A stretch of DNA of 13,470 bases from SIG710 sp045604985 (GCA_045604985.1 JAZUPD010000027.1:1-13470); one strand, 5' to 3'. Positions 5,135 through 13,470 are shown, counted from the first letter of the stretch. Numbers and translations: made by a program. The notes: a model not told the origin generated them from the letters alone.

Positions 5135-6325
5135 TTAAAATTTTCTCCAGACCATTTTGTTTACAACACCCGTATAGGATTGAATGATCTTAACCACCTT
5201 TGTTGAAACATTCTCCTCAACATAGGTGGGAACGGGTATTCCGTAGTCACCGTTATCGTTCATATCTATAGCGGTATCAACCGCCTGAAGAAGACTCTTT
5301 TCATCAATTCCCGCAAGGACAAAGCAAGCCTTGTCAAGCGCCTCGGGACGCTCCGTTGAGGTCCTTATACATACCGCAGGAAAAGGATGTCCAACGCTCG
5401 TAAAAAAGCTGGATTCCTCGGGGAGAGTTCCGCTGTCCGAAACCACCGCATACGCATTCATCTGGAGCTTGTTATAATCATGGAAGCCCAGAGGCTGATT
5501 CATACGAACACGCTCATCAAGCTTAAAGCCTGTTGCTTCAAGACGCTTTCTTGAACGGGGATGGCAGGAATAAAGAATGGGCATATCATATTTCTCTGCA
5601 AGCTTGTTGATAGCTGTGAAAAGGCTGATAAAGTTATTCTCCGTGTCGATATTTTCCTCTCTGTGGGCAGAAAGAAGAATATATTTTCTCGCTTCAAGTC
5701 CAAGGCGTTCGAGAACGTCACTTGCCTCGATCTCGGCAAGATTTTCGTGAAGCACCTCTGCCATGGGAGAGCCTGTAACATATGTTCTCTCCTTGGGAAG
5801 CCCGCATTCGTGCAGATATCTGCGTGCATGCTCGGAATATGCAAGATTGACATCCGAAATGATATCAACTATGCGTCGGTTTGTCTCCTCGGGAAGACAC
5901 TCGTCCTTACAGCGGTTGCCTGCCTCCATATGGAATATCGGAATATGCAATCTCTTTGCGGCAATTGCGGAAAGACAGGAGTTTGTATCTCCGAGAATAA
6001 GAAGTGCATCCGGCTTTATCTCATTCATCAGCTTGTAGGAGCAGTTGATAATGTTTCCGACCGTTGCGCCAAGGTCATCGCCCACCGCATCCATATATAC
6101 CTCGGGGTCGGCAAGCTTAAGATCTTTGAAAAATACCCCATTGAGGGTGTAATCGTAGTTCTGACCCGTGTGAGCAAGGATACAATCGAAATATTTTCTG
6201 CATTTGTTTATAACTGCCGCAAGACGGATAATCTCGGGGCGTGTTCCGACAATAATGAGAAGCTTCAGCTTTCCGTTATCCTTAAATTTCACATCACTGT
6301 AATCAAGCTTTATGTTCATATCCAT
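5135..6325 (-). CDS. capG: CapG/FnlC-type UDP-sugar 2-epimerase (UDP-L-FucNAc synthesis)
   Basis: The 396-residue protein is a non-hydrolysing UDP-GlcNAc 2-epimerase homologue (GT-B fold). GTRPEIIR is at 27-34, LGDTNS at 111-116, HMEAGNRC with Glu134 at 132-139, PEETNRR with Glu146-Glu147, SAHREEN with His221 at 219-225, and DSGTLPEES at 297-305. Its placement right after CapF identifies it as the CapG/FnlC/WbjD branch, which performs the last step to UDP-N-acetyl-L-fucosamine. NRC after the MEAG motif fits this branch better than WecB, as I remember it. The ATG overlaps the capF stop by one base (TAATG), with GAGGTGG inside the end of capF, so the two are translationally coupled. A second ATG two codons in is an alternative start. 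It is the last gene of the operon. Confidence 0.9.
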   Translation of the reverse strand: MDMNIKLDYSDVKFKDNGKLKLLIIVGTRPEIIRLAAVINKCRKYFDCILAHTGQNYDYTLNGVFFKDLKLADPEVYMDAVGDDLGATVGNIINCSYKLMNEIKPDALLILGDTNSCLSAIAAKRLHIPIFHMEAGNRCKDECLPEETNRRIVDIISDVNLAYSEHARRYLHECGLPKERTYVTGSPMAEVLHENLAEIEASDVLERLGLEARKYILLSAHREENIDTENNFISLFTAINKLAEKYDMPILYSCHPRSRKRLEATGFKLDERVRMNQPLGFHDYNKLQMNAYAVVSDSGTLPEESSFFTSVGHPFPAVCIRTSTERPEALDKACFVLAGIDEKSLLQAVDTAIDMNDNGDYGIPVPTYVEENVSTKVVKIIQSYTGVVNKMVWRKF

Positions 6326-7524
6326 TATTCTACCACCTCAAAAAATGTATCGGGATGATTCGGGTCAAACTGCTCGTTTGCCCACATCACCGTAACGAGA
6401 TTTTCACTATCCGAAAGATTTATTATGTTGTGAGTATAACCCGGAAGCATATGTATCGCCTCGATCTTATCCCCCGAGACCTCAAAATTAAGCACCTCAT
6501 CCGAACCTATTTTTCTCTGCTGAATGAGTCCATGACCGCTTACAACAATGAAAAATTCCCACTTGGTATTATGCCAATGCTGTCCCTTTGTGATGCCTGG
6601 CTTTGAAATATTCACGCTGAACTGTCCGCATTTTTCTGTTTTAAGCAGTTCTGTGAAGCTTCCTCTGTCGTCAACATTCATCTTCAGAGCAAATGACGCT
6701 TTTTCCTTTGGCAGATAGGAAAGATATGTGCTGTAAAGCTTTTTTGCAAAGGAGTTATAAGGAATTTCGGGCATTATAAGAGTGCTTGACTGCGCCTTGA
6801 ATGCTTCGAGAAGCTTCACTATCTCGCCAAGGGTCACCTTGTGAGTAATTGGTGCGGCACAGTATTTTCCATCATTGCAAAGTACGGTGTTTATGCCGTC
6901 AAATGTGCATCTATGCTCCTTGCCCTCAAGTGCATCAAGCATTTCAGAGACAAGATCGTCGATATAGAGCAGCTCAAGTTCTACGGAAGGATCATTTACC
7001 GTTATCGGCAAATCGTTTGCAATATTATTGCAGAACGTTGCAACTGCACTGTTGTAATTTGGTCTGCACCATTTTCCGAAAAGGTTGGGGAACCGGTAAA
7101 CAAGCACCTTTGCGCCTGTCTCCTCGCCATATGCGAAGATAAGCTCCTCACCCGCCTTCTTGCTTCTGCCGTAATCGCTGTCATAACGCCCGATGCAGGT
7201 CGCCTGAATTGAGGACGATGTCATTACAGGGCATTTGTTGCCGTACTTTTTGAGCGTTTCAAGAAGAACCCCCGCAAAGCCGAAATTGCCCTGCATAAAT
7301 TCCTCGGGATTTTGAGGACGGTTCACACCCGCAAGATTGAATACGAAATCCGCATTCTCACAAGCCTCGTCAAGAAGAGACGCAGGCGAGCCGATGTCAT
7401 ATTCGTATATTTCTTCAATATTGAGTGCGGGACGTGTCCTGTCCTTGCCGTCTCTTACGTTTTTTAGCGCCGCCACGAGATTTTTTCCAACGAATCCCGC
7501 CGAGCCGGTAATTAGTATTTTCAT
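6325..7524 (-). CDS. capF: CapF/FnlB-type bifunctional UDP-sugar epimerase/reductase
   Basis: The 399-residue protein joins an N-terminal extended short-chain dehydrogenase (Rossmann GSAGFVG at 7-13, NLAGVNRP at 63-70, SSS at 103-105, catalytic YGRSK with Tyr118 and Lys122) to a C-terminal cupin (about 281-399). The cupin metal ligands are His316 and His318 in QHWHN, Glu323 in KWEFF, and His365 in GYTHN. This two-domain arrangement is diagnostic for CapF/FnlB/WbjC. The cupin epimerises the 4-keto sugar made by CapE, and the SDR domain reduces it with NADPH to the talose intermediate used by CapG. All key residues are present. Its ATG overlaps the stop of the flippase gene by 4 nt. CapE, the first enzyme, is not in the window. 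Confidence 0.95.
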   Translation of the reverse strand: MKILITGSAGFVGKNLVAALKNVRDGKDRTRPALNIEEIYEYDIGSPASLLDEACENADFVFNLAGVNRPQNPEEFMQGNFGFAGVLLETLKKYGNKCPVMTSSSIQATCIGRYDSDYGRSKKAGEELIFAYGEETGAKVLVYRFPNLFGKWCRPNYNSAVATFCNNIANDLPITVNDPSVELELLYIDDLVSEMLDALEGKEHRCTFDGINTVLCNDGKYCAAPITHKVTLGEIVKLLEAFKAQSSTLIMPEIPYNSFAKKLYSTYLSYLPKEKASFALKMNVDDRGSFTELLKTEKCGQFSVNISKPGITKGQHWHNTKWEFFIVVSGHGLIQQRKIGSDEVLNFEVSGDKIEAIHMLPGYTHNIINLSDSENLVTVMWANEQFDPNHPDTFFEVVE

Positions 7525-8834
7525 TTTTTTACTTTCTCCATGCTGTTATTTTTTGAAAATACGCCTCGTAACATTATTGCCTCAAGCATAAGCTTGGCAT
7601 TTGGACGAATATCCTTTATGCAATAAGGCAAAATAATACTTGTGAATATCTGCGTAATAAGTGATACCAATGCTGCTCCGGATGCCCCCCACAATGGAAT
7701 AAATATACTATTCAAAGCAACATTCATTACAGCAGCAAATATATACATATATTTTAAATACTTTTGCTTTTCGTTGCATACCATCCATGCGTCCCTTGCC
7801 ACTCCAAAATACGAAAAAGCAGTGTACCAAGTAATAATTTTCAAAGGTGTTGCTGCCGGCAGGTATTCTTCACCGTACAAAAGCCATATGCAAAAATCTC
7901 CGAATATTAAAAACATAACGGATACAAAAACTGATATATAAAAAACAATGGCGTATAGCTGTCTGTTTCTTTTTTCAAAAAGCTCTTTGCTTTGCTTAAA
8001 GCTCTGAATAATTGTCGGATACATAGCGTCGATAATTGCAGTAAGTACAAATGTCCACATACCACATATAGAAACAGCAGTTGCATAATACCCGACAGCA
8101 GTTTCGTCCAACATTTGCTTGAGCATCAGCTTATCGGTTTGAGCATAGATAGATACCATCATTCCGGACAGTATATAATGATAGCTTTTACTCAGAAGTC
8201 TTTTACCGTTTTTCAACGAAAAAGACAACTTTTGACCACCGTTCATCCTATATGAGATCAAAAGGATAATACCTAACACTATGTAGTCAACAGACGTAGC
8301 AAAAGCAAACCAAAACACGCTTTTATTCAGTATAAGGAGTATTATCTTATATACCGAAGTTGCTACGTATGCAAAGAACCCGGCTACCGCCGTTACCTTA
8401 GATTTGTACTGAGATTGAAACCAATAATTGATCGAATCAAAAGCGTGAAAAATAAGCGAAACACTGCAAAGAGCAACAATTATTACTGTTTCCCAATCTC
8501 CATAGTCCAAAAAACAGGATATGCATATAACTGAACAAGCAGAAAGTACACTTGAAATAATTCGCATCATTATCGCAGAACCCAAAGTCACGCCCTGATC
8601 CTCAGGATGATCGAGAAAATCTTTGACTATAATCGAATTAATACCCAATGTACAAAAGGACATAACGAAGCTGACCATTGCCGAGGCATAACTAATAAGT
8701 CCGTAATTTGAAGGGCCTAAATATCTTGCAGATATCACTCCCACAAAAAGGGATAGGATCATTTGAGCGACTTTTCCTGAGATCAACCAAATTGCATTTT
8801 TAGATTCCCGAGCCTTCAAAAAACTAATCTTCAT
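7521..8834 (-). CDS. Wzx-type polysaccharide flippase
   Basis: This is a membrane protein with about 12 predicted helices of the MOP/PST polysaccharide-transport family. The N-terminus (IWLISGKVAQMILSLFVGVI then SARYLGPSNYGLISYA) is characteristic of Wzx/RfbX flippases, which move undecaprenyl-linked repeat units across the membrane. I place the start at ATG 8834 (MKISFLKAR, 437 residues), overlapping the kinase gene by 11 nt. In-frame ATGs at 8858 (GGAG a few bases upstream) and 8885 (no ribosome binding site, 62-nt overlap) would add 8 or 17 hydrophilic residues; 8858 is a real alternative, because AAAGGAG lies about 12 nt from 8834. Two hand-counted 60-base lines give about 35-37% GC, against about 57% in capF next door, suggesting a separate origin. 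Confidence 0.9.
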   Translation of the reverse strand: MKISFLKARESKNAIWLISGKVAQMILSLFVGVISARYLGPSNYGLISYASAMVSFVMSFCTLGINSIIVKDFLDHPEDQGVTLGSAIMMRIISSVLSACSVICISCFLDYGDWETVIIVALCSVSLIFHAFDSINYWFQSQYKSKVTAVAGFFAYVATSVYKIILLILNKSVFWFAFATSVDYIVLGIILLISYRMNGGQKLSFSLKNGKRLLSKSYHYILSGMMVSIYAQTDKLMLKQMLDETAVGYYATAVSICGMWTFVLTAIIDAMYPTIIQSFKQSKELFEKRNRQLYAIVFYISVFVSVMFLIFGDFCIWLLYGEEYLPAATPLKIITWYTAFSYFGVARDAWMVCNEKQKYLKYMYIFAAVMNVALNSIFIPLWGASGAALVSLITQIFTSIILPYCIKDIRPNAKLMLEAIMLRGVFSKNNSMEKVKK

Positions 8835-9900
8835 TATCGTTTTTTTCTCCTTTGGCATAAATCTCCATTTTTTCGACAAGCTCATAATACTTTTTTAACA
8901 CCGGTAATCCGCTTTTTGAGCAGATACGCTCTTTTAAAAAAGCCACCAAAAAGATCAACAAATAATCAAGTTTTTTGCGCTTATCAAAATCAACACCGAA
9001 GTGAAGAAAGAAATCTTTAAGACGGTCATCCCCTTCACCATTGATATAGCTCTCAAAAGCCTTCATGTCGTAATAGAAAGAGGAATTAACTATATAGAAA
9101 TAATAATCATAGAAAAATACTCTTTCTCCAATATGTTCCCAATCTATCCACCAAAAGTCAGTCACACCATCACATTCACCATATATGAGGTTTTCTTTTG
9201 ATAAATCTCCATGCTGAATGCAAAGAGGAAGTTGAATATCTATAAGCAAAGGATCAATTTTGTCTACTATTCTTTGTAAATAAGCATTTATCTCACTTTC
9301 ATAATCAAAATCAAAAAACTCTTTGGCTGCAACCTTATTTAAAGCATGGATAGACTCATTGTTAGCAACAGTCGAAAGAGCGATGTTGTCAAGCGCAAGG
9401 CTCTCACTACCCATTTCTTTCAAAGAAACCATAGCTATTTCAAATGAATTATTATATTTACCGTTTTTTATCACCTTGGGCATTCTATATGCCGTACTCA
9501 AAAGATTGTACTGTGCTATTTGCTTTTCTGCTTCTTCCTCGCTTGTACATATTGTAAGAATTTTATTATTTCGGAATGAAAAAAGCTTAACCTCTCTTAT
9601 TTTGTCATAATTATTCGCTATATAAAAGCCTTCGTATTCTTCGTCCGAATTTTTATTTTTGTTTCTGAAAAAGCCAATACTATTTATTTTTTCTGCTATG
9701 CTTATCATTCTTTTTCCTGCATCGTTTTTGTCAAAATACAAGTGAGATTTTTTTCTTATATCAGGAGAGTCCAAAGACAAAGCGCAAAAGGAATTGTGCT
9801 GATAATATTTGCCACATGCTAAACTGCCACTATAACATTTCAGCACAGATCTGATATATCGAATCTCATTCAGAATTTTAAAAACCGTTTTTATTTTCAT
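8824..9900 (-). CDS. APH/choline-kinase-fold phosphotransferase of the glycan locus
   Basis: The 358-residue soluble protein has the catalytic signature of the aminoglycoside-phosphotransferase/choline-kinase superfamily: QHGDLSKENLIYG at 229-241 (His230, Asp232 as catalytic base, Asn237) and WWIDWEHIGER at 250-260 (metal ligand Asp253, Glu255). An aromatic FYDYYFY stretch follows. A MVSLKEMGSESLA segment near 157-169 fits the lobe linker. The N-terminal ~150 residues are divergent and I cannot point to a clear ATP-binding lysine. Position between a flippase and glycosyltransferases suggests it phosphorylates a glycan, a sugar precursor or choline/ethanolamine. No LicC- or LicD-like partner is in the window. 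It is among the most AT-rich genes here (about 32% GC in two hand-counted lines). The ATG is preceded by GGTGAT, and a 35-nt gap separates it from the gene before it. Confidence 0.75.
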   Translation of the reverse strand: MKIKTVFKILNEIRYIRSVLKCYSGSLACGKYYQHNSFCALSLDSPDIRKKSHLYFDKNDAGKRMISIAEKINSIGFFRNKNKNSDEEYEGFYIANNYDKIREVKLFSFRNNKILTICTSEEEAEKQIAQYNLLSTAYRMPKVIKNGKYNNSFEIAMVSLKEMGSESLALDNIALSTVANNESIHALNKVAAKEFFDFDYESEINAYLQRIVDKIDPLLIDIQLPLCIQHGDLSKENLIYGECDGVTDFWWIDWEHIGERVFFYDYYFYIVNSSFYYDMKAFESYINGEGDDRLKDFFLHFGVDFDKRKKLDYLLIFLVAFLKERICSKSGLPVLKKYYELVEKMEIYAKGEKNDNED

Positions 9901-9935
9901 ACATAATCACCAAACAAGTTATTAAAGTTGAAATA

Positions 9936-11093
9936 TTATTTATACCATCCATCCTTAAGTATCTCCGCTTTGCTGCAAACGCCGCTTTCATATGGGAAAG
10001 GCTTATATTCACCCGAAAGCATTTTTTCGCAGAGGGAAACAAATTTTTTCGCCGCATTTTCGGCATTCCATTCATCATTCATGGTCTTATATGCATTTTT
10101 TGAAAGTCGGCGGCGTTCCTCTGCATCGTCAAGAAGTTTTTTTACCTTTTCGAATATATCTTCGATGTCACCGTCCTTATACATATAGCCGTTTTCGCCG
10201 TCTTTTATAAGGAATGGCACAGAACCGATGGCACTGTTTGCCACCACGGCACAAGCGGAATTCATCGACTCATTGAGAACTGCGCCCCAGCCCTCGTTTC
10301 TATCCGAAGTCAAGACGAATATCTCGCTTTTCTCCATATGCTCACGAACCTGCTCCGGCTTCATTGAGCCGAGCATCCGAACGCAATCCGAAAGCCCTTT
10401 TTCCTCTATCAAATTCTTGATCTTTTCTTCAAGAGGACCGTTTCCTATCATATCAATCTTGAAATCATATCCTGCTTTCTTCAACCGCTCTGCGATCTCC
10501 ACGGGGATCTCGGGATGCTTCAAATTGATGAATCTGGCAACCCACAAAATAGAAGTTGGATTCTTGATTTTAATGAGTGATTCAATATCTTCATATTTTT
10601 TTACTGCGGGAAAATACCCCCACTTGTATGTTTTTCCGATAAAAGCAAACATTTTCGAAAAATCCACGGGAGTATACGCACTTGCACAAAGAACATAAAA
10701 ATTCTTAAATCTGATATACCTTTTCAATGCTCTCAAAATGTGAACAGGCAATTTATGATAAGGAACACCGGACTTATATATACGCTCATTATACATGAAC
10801 GTAAGAAGCCCTTTTTTTAGGCGCGTTTTAAGCATCGAATAAGGTGCGCTGCCCAAAATAACGACGTCTGCATCATCAATTATCTGCTGACATTTATTCT
10901 TTGAAGTCTCGTCAAGATAACTCTGCAATATATAAGACGGTCTTTCATCTCCACCCCAGCCCATATTGAGGCGTTCTTCGCTTATCGGAGCTGTCTCTAT
11001 AAAATAATAATCATCACCGATCATCGAATACAGAGCATCTGCAAGCGGCTTTTGATGGTGGTTATAAAAATTCGATACAAAAGCAATTTTCAT
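9936..11093 (-). CDS. GT4-family glycosyltransferase
   Basis: The 385-residue protein has the GT-B fold of CAZy family 4. Its N-terminus, MKIAFVSNFYNHHQKPLADAL, is the acceptor-domain strand and helix. ILWVARFINLKHPE at 182-195 begins the donor domain, IGNGPLEE (216-223) follows, and the retaining E-x7-E motif is EGWGAVLNE (Glu267, Glu275). It probably adds one sugar to the lipid-linked repeat unit at the cytoplasmic face; donor and linkage cannot be read from sequence. There is no signal peptide or membrane helix. The ATG overlaps the stop of the upstream glycosyltransferase gene by 4 nt. Composition is GC-richer (about 53% in one counted line) than the kinase gene that follows. Confidence 0.92.
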   Translation of the reverse strand: MKIAFVSNFYNHHQKPLADALYSMIGDDYYFIETAPISEERLNMGWGGDERPSYILQSYLDETSKNKCQQIIDDADVVILGSAPYSMLKTRLKKGLLTFMYNERIYKSGVPYHKLPVHILRALKRYIRFKNFYVLCASAYTPVDFSKMFAFIGKTYKWGYFPAVKKYEDIESLIKIKNPTSILWVARFINLKHPEIPVEIAERLKKAGYDFKIDMIGNGPLEEKIKNLIEEKGLSDCVRMLGSMKPEQVREHMEKSEIFVLTSDRNEGWGAVLNESMNSACAVVANSAIGSVPFLIKDGENGYMYKDGDIEDIFEKVKKLLDDAEERRRLSKNAYKTMNDEWNAENAAKKFVSLCEKMLSGEYKPFPYESGVCSKAEILKDGWYK

Positions 11094-12304
11094 TTACCAA
11101 GCACCTCACGATAAAGTTCCACATATTCCTCAAATCTATCATTCATATCAAAGCTTTTTGCCCTTTCAAGGCATTTATCCGCTGAATATGGCTTTTCCTC
11201 GCAAATGCGGATTATTTCCCTCTCCATAGCATCTATGTCATTCACTTCAACAACACTTCCGCACTCCCCGATAATTTCAGGACTTCCCCCGGTCTTAAAG
11301 GTTATAATCGGCGTTCCGCAGGCTATAGACTCCATATTTACCGTTGGATAAGTTTCTTCTCTCGTAGGATTTACAAACAGATCTGCTGCGGTATATATTT
11401 TGGCAAGCTCGATCTGGTTATCCGTGCTGTTTATTGAGAGAATATTCTCGGGGAGAGCTGCATCGGTGGACGCATCCGTTCCCACAAGCACGATCTTATA
11501 ATCATCTCCCAGCCGCCTCGCAAGCTCAATAAAAACGTCGAGTCCCTTGCGGTATCCCCAACCGAAGGATACACCCAAAACTATCTTTTTGTCTTCCAGA
11601 CCGTATTTTGTTCTGAAATCGCTATCGGTAGGCTTAAAGATTGAAAGATCAATACCGTTATTTATAACCTTTATAGGATACTCCTTCAAAAAAGACTGCT
11701 CTGCAAGCTCAGCAAGCCAGCGGGATGGCGTAATTATTGTCATATCCTTCACACCGCAAAACCATTTTTTCTTTTTTTCATACATCTTTTTTGAGGTATC
11801 AAGATACATTTTGGGATAAACACGGGGTTGAGGACAGTGATGGCACCCCGTTTTCCATTTTTCACATTTTTCAATAGTAAAATGCGGACAGTGACCTGTA
11901 AAAGGCCAGCAATCATGAAAAGTCCAGACAACCTTGACGCCGTTCTTTTTTATATAGCCAAAAAGCATCGGAAGATTGATGCAAAACATATGGAGATTGT
12001 GCAGATGAATGATATCGGGTTTAAATTCTTCAAGATCCTTTATAAGCTGTCTCGTTCCCTTGTGTGAAAACATACCGTTTCTACCGAGCAAAGTTCCAAC
12101 GTAATAGTGAAAGCAAGCTTCATTTCTACTGCCCCAGAAAAAATGATCATCTATTTCGGGTAAAACCGTCTTTTTTCCGCGCAGAAATCTTACGGGAGTA
12201 TATGTTTTAACAATATGCCCCTGCTTCCTTGCCTCAGATGCTATCTGGAGCATAATCTTTCCCGTGCTTCCGTTATGTAGAATATTTATCTCGGCAATTT
12301 TCAT
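11090..12304 (-). CDS. GT4-family glycosyltransferase with a cysteine-rich insert
   Basis: I start this at ATG 12304 (404 residues, MKIAEINILHNGSTGKI), because GAGGGG lies 7 nt upstream and the GT-B fold begins there. The in-frame ATG at 12337 would overlap the upstream gene and adds 11 uncharacteristic residues. Features are a TG(K) loop at 14-16, PDIIHLHNLH at 96-105, TFHDCWPFTGHCPHF at 128-142 followed by further cysteines at 147, 154 and 157, the donor-domain segment GVSFGWGYRKGLD (244-256), and E-x7-E in ETYPTVNME (Glu317, Glu325). The clustered Cys132, 139, 147, 154 and 157 are known in a subgroup of capsule GT4 enzymes and may bind metal. It acts on the lipid-linked repeat unit; the sugar is unknown. 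Confidence 0.9.
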   Translation of the reverse strand: MKIAEINILHNGSTGKIMLQIASEARKQGHIVKTYTPVRFLRGKKTVLPEIDDHFFWGSRNEACFHYYVGTLLGRNGMFSHKGTRQLIKDLEEFKPDIIHLHNLHMFCINLPMLFGYIKKNGVKVVWTFHDCWPFTGHCPHFTIEKCEKWKTGCHHCPQPRVYPKMYLDTSKKMYEKKKKWFCGVKDMTIITPSRWLAELAEQSFLKEYPIKVINNGIDLSIFKPTDSDFRTKYGLEDKKIVLGVSFGWGYRKGLDVFIELARRLGDDYKIVLVGTDASTDAALPENILSINSTDNQIELAKIYTAADLFVNPTREETYPTVNMESIACGTPIITFKTGGSPEIIGECGSVVEVNDIDAMEREIIRICEEKPYSADKCLERAKSFDMNDRFEEYVELYREVLGK

Positions 12305-12314
12305 TATTATCCCC

Positions 12315-13470
12315 TCAAATGTTATTTTCGACCTCATTCAAAAGATAAGCAAGCGAACCGTCAACGAAACAATACGATGCCAATAGCCATGGCATGCCTC
12401 TTATAACAGGTTCAAGCCAAAACTGAATATTTATTATCAAATAAACACATAAAATGAGAATTTTTATCTCAAAAGATAAAGCTTTACACCTTAAACATAG
12501 ATAAGCACGGCGAAGCGACATTATGATGTATACCGCAATTGAAAGAAGCGCAAATATTCCCGCTTGATTATATGTATCAAGATATAGATCGTGAGCATGA
12601 TGCCCCAATTCGCTTCCGATTTTTCCTCCACCAAGCATATGATCAAAGAAATGTTCAATATAATAGAGCTTGTATTCCATTCTTTTATCATCGTCAATAT
12701 CCTGGGTATATTCATCGTCAAAAAATCTATCGTAAAAATTGGATTTTTCAAATGCGGTCTTTATTCCCAGAAAGTCAATAGTAAAAAGTGAAAAAAGCAC
12801 TGCGACAACCAAAGCAAAAATCAAAACGGTTTTAACGATATTCACCTTAAAATAATAGCTTCTGAAAAGATACGCAAACACAAGAGCTATTAGTATAAGC
12901 AAAAATATCGTTCTTCCCGAAAGGATAAGATTATATGCCACAATGACAAAAAGTGAAAACACCGCCAAAAGCTTTCTCACCAAACCAACCTTTGAAAAAA
13001 GTGCCGCTGCTGAAACTGCGATCATAATACAGGCAAGTGATGCCTGTCCTGTTGCACTCAAACTCTCACCCGACCAAAACTCTATTACGTTTCTGTCATC
13101 TCTTCCCAGATTGACTATCATATTAAGGAAAAAGTGGGAAAAAGTACCCAGTGCAATGATATATACCGCAAGAGTAGTTCTCTTTTCAAGAATCGGTAGT
13201 TCGCAGCTTTTTGTATAAACATCTGTATAAAGGCTTCTACCCATTATATAACATAATGGAAAAGGCAGAGCCTTTAAAATATTCAAAATTCCGTTTTGAT
13301 AAACACTGTCAAATGCAATCATAGACAAAGAGAAAAACAGCAAAACAAAGAAGGTCGAATCAAAAACCAGTTTTCTCGTTGGGTTTAATGCAAGTAATAT
13401 TACGGCAATAAAAGTGAAAACAAAAAATCTGTTTATAAAGTCGATTGCACTTAAAAACATCATACCGAGA
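12315..13470 (-). CDS. Wzy/O-antigen-ligase-like polymerase, 5' end outside the window
   Basis: The reading frame is open to the right edge. The first ATG is at 13463, but the frame continues upstream of it (Leu-Gly) and no ribosome binding site is visible, so the gene probably starts outside. From 13463 there are 382 residues with roughly ten hydrophobic segments and one large loop (about 230-300). The loop holds DKRMEYKLYYIEHF, GGGKIGSELG and HHAHDLYLDTYNQAGI, resembling the periplasmic loop of WaaL/Wzy proteins with its conserved Arg (Arg261) and His (289-291). LSGRT at 181-185 is another typical element. It would polymerise or ligate the repeat unit outside the membrane. The gap to the next gene is 10 nt, so they share one transcript. 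Confidence 0.85.
   Translation of the reverse strand, partial: LGMMFLSAIDFINRFFVFTFIAVILLALNPTRKLVFDSTFFVLLFFSLSMIAFDSVYQNGILNILKALPFPLCYIMGRSLYTDVYTKSCELPILEKRTTLAVYIIALGTFSHFFLNMIVNLGRDDRNVIEFWSGESLSATGQASLACIMIAVSAAALFSKVGLVRKLLAVFSLFVIVAYNLILSGRTIFLLILIALVFAYLFRSYYFKVNIVKTVLIFALVVAVLFSLFTIDFLGIKTAFEKSNFYDRFFDDEYTQDIDDDKRMEYKLYYIEHFFDHMLGGGKIGSELGHHAHDLYLDTYNQAGIFALLSIAVYIIMSLRRAYLCLRCKALSFEIKILILCVYLIINIQFWLEPVIRGMPWLLASYCFVDGSLAYLLNEVENNI

Noticed and set aside
5561..6358. 265-codon plus-strand ORF opposite capG
   Set aside because: It is wholly antisense to a gene with intact catalytic motifs, and its own product has no recognisable domain; codon structure belongs to capG.
8835..8885. 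N-terminal extension of the flippase to ATG 8885
   Set aside because: No ribosome binding site at 8885 and a 62-nt overlap with the kinase gene; the added residues are basic and unlike a flippase N-terminus.
1..13470. CRISPR arrays, insertion sequences, phage or defence genes
   Set aside because: I saw no regularly spaced repeats, transposase or integrase motifs, or toxin-antitoxin-like pairs on either strand.

Overview
The window looks like a low-to-medium GC, Gram-positive, endospore-forming Clostridia chromosome (an Oscillospirales-like gut bacterium is my best guess). The evidence is a clear SigG sporulation sigma factor, a lipoteichoic-acid-synthase-type sulfatase, a DUF4830-type secreted protein, consensus SigA promoters and AGGAGG-like ribosome binding sites. 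The genus cannot be fixed from the sequence alone.

Layout. (1) 1-208 is non-coding and carries three DnaA-box-like 9-mers at its left edge. It precedes a small membrane-anchored DUF4830-type protein gene on the + strand (209-706). (2) A long bidirectional hairpin (731-780) separates that gene from a two-gene minus-strand envelope operon: an LTA-synthase-family enzyme (1630-3504), then a GDPD-like lipoprotein (773-1633). The two overlap by 4 nt and are driven by a perfect TTGACA-N17-TATAAT promoter. (3) 3505-4298 is an RNA-rich gap. It holds a possible 34-codon ORF, a decayed copy of a tRNA 3' half with its own terminator, an intact tRNA-Val(GAC) with a perfect promoter and a 17-bp palindromic terminator, and the leader of sigG. 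(4) sigG (4299-5072, +) starts at TTG, and its ribosome binding site lies inside a perfect 10-bp inverted repeat. (5) A bidirectional terminator (5086-5114) separates sigG from the distal end of a large minus-strand capsule or exopolysaccharide operon that enters from beyond the right edge. In transcription order this runs: Wzy/O-antigen-ligase-like membrane protein (incomplete at the edge), two GT4 glycosyltransferases, an APH/choline-kinase-fold phosphotransferase, a Wzx flippase, CapF and CapG.

How the genes work together. CapF and CapG are the second and third enzymes of UDP-N-acetyl-L-fucosamine synthesis. The glycosyltransferases build a lipid-linked repeat unit, Wzx flips it and the Wzy-like protein polymerises it. 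The first pathway enzyme (CapE) is not in the window. Base composition is strongly mosaic: the flippase and kinase genes are AT-rich between GC-richer neighbours, suggesting cassette exchange in the serotype-determining part of the locus.

The most interesting signals are the RBS-occluding hairpin plus TTG start of sigG, the fossil tRNA next to its intact relative, the glycan-locus kinase, and the coupled LTA synthase/GDPD pair. I found no CRISPR array, insertion sequence, phage gene or defence system.
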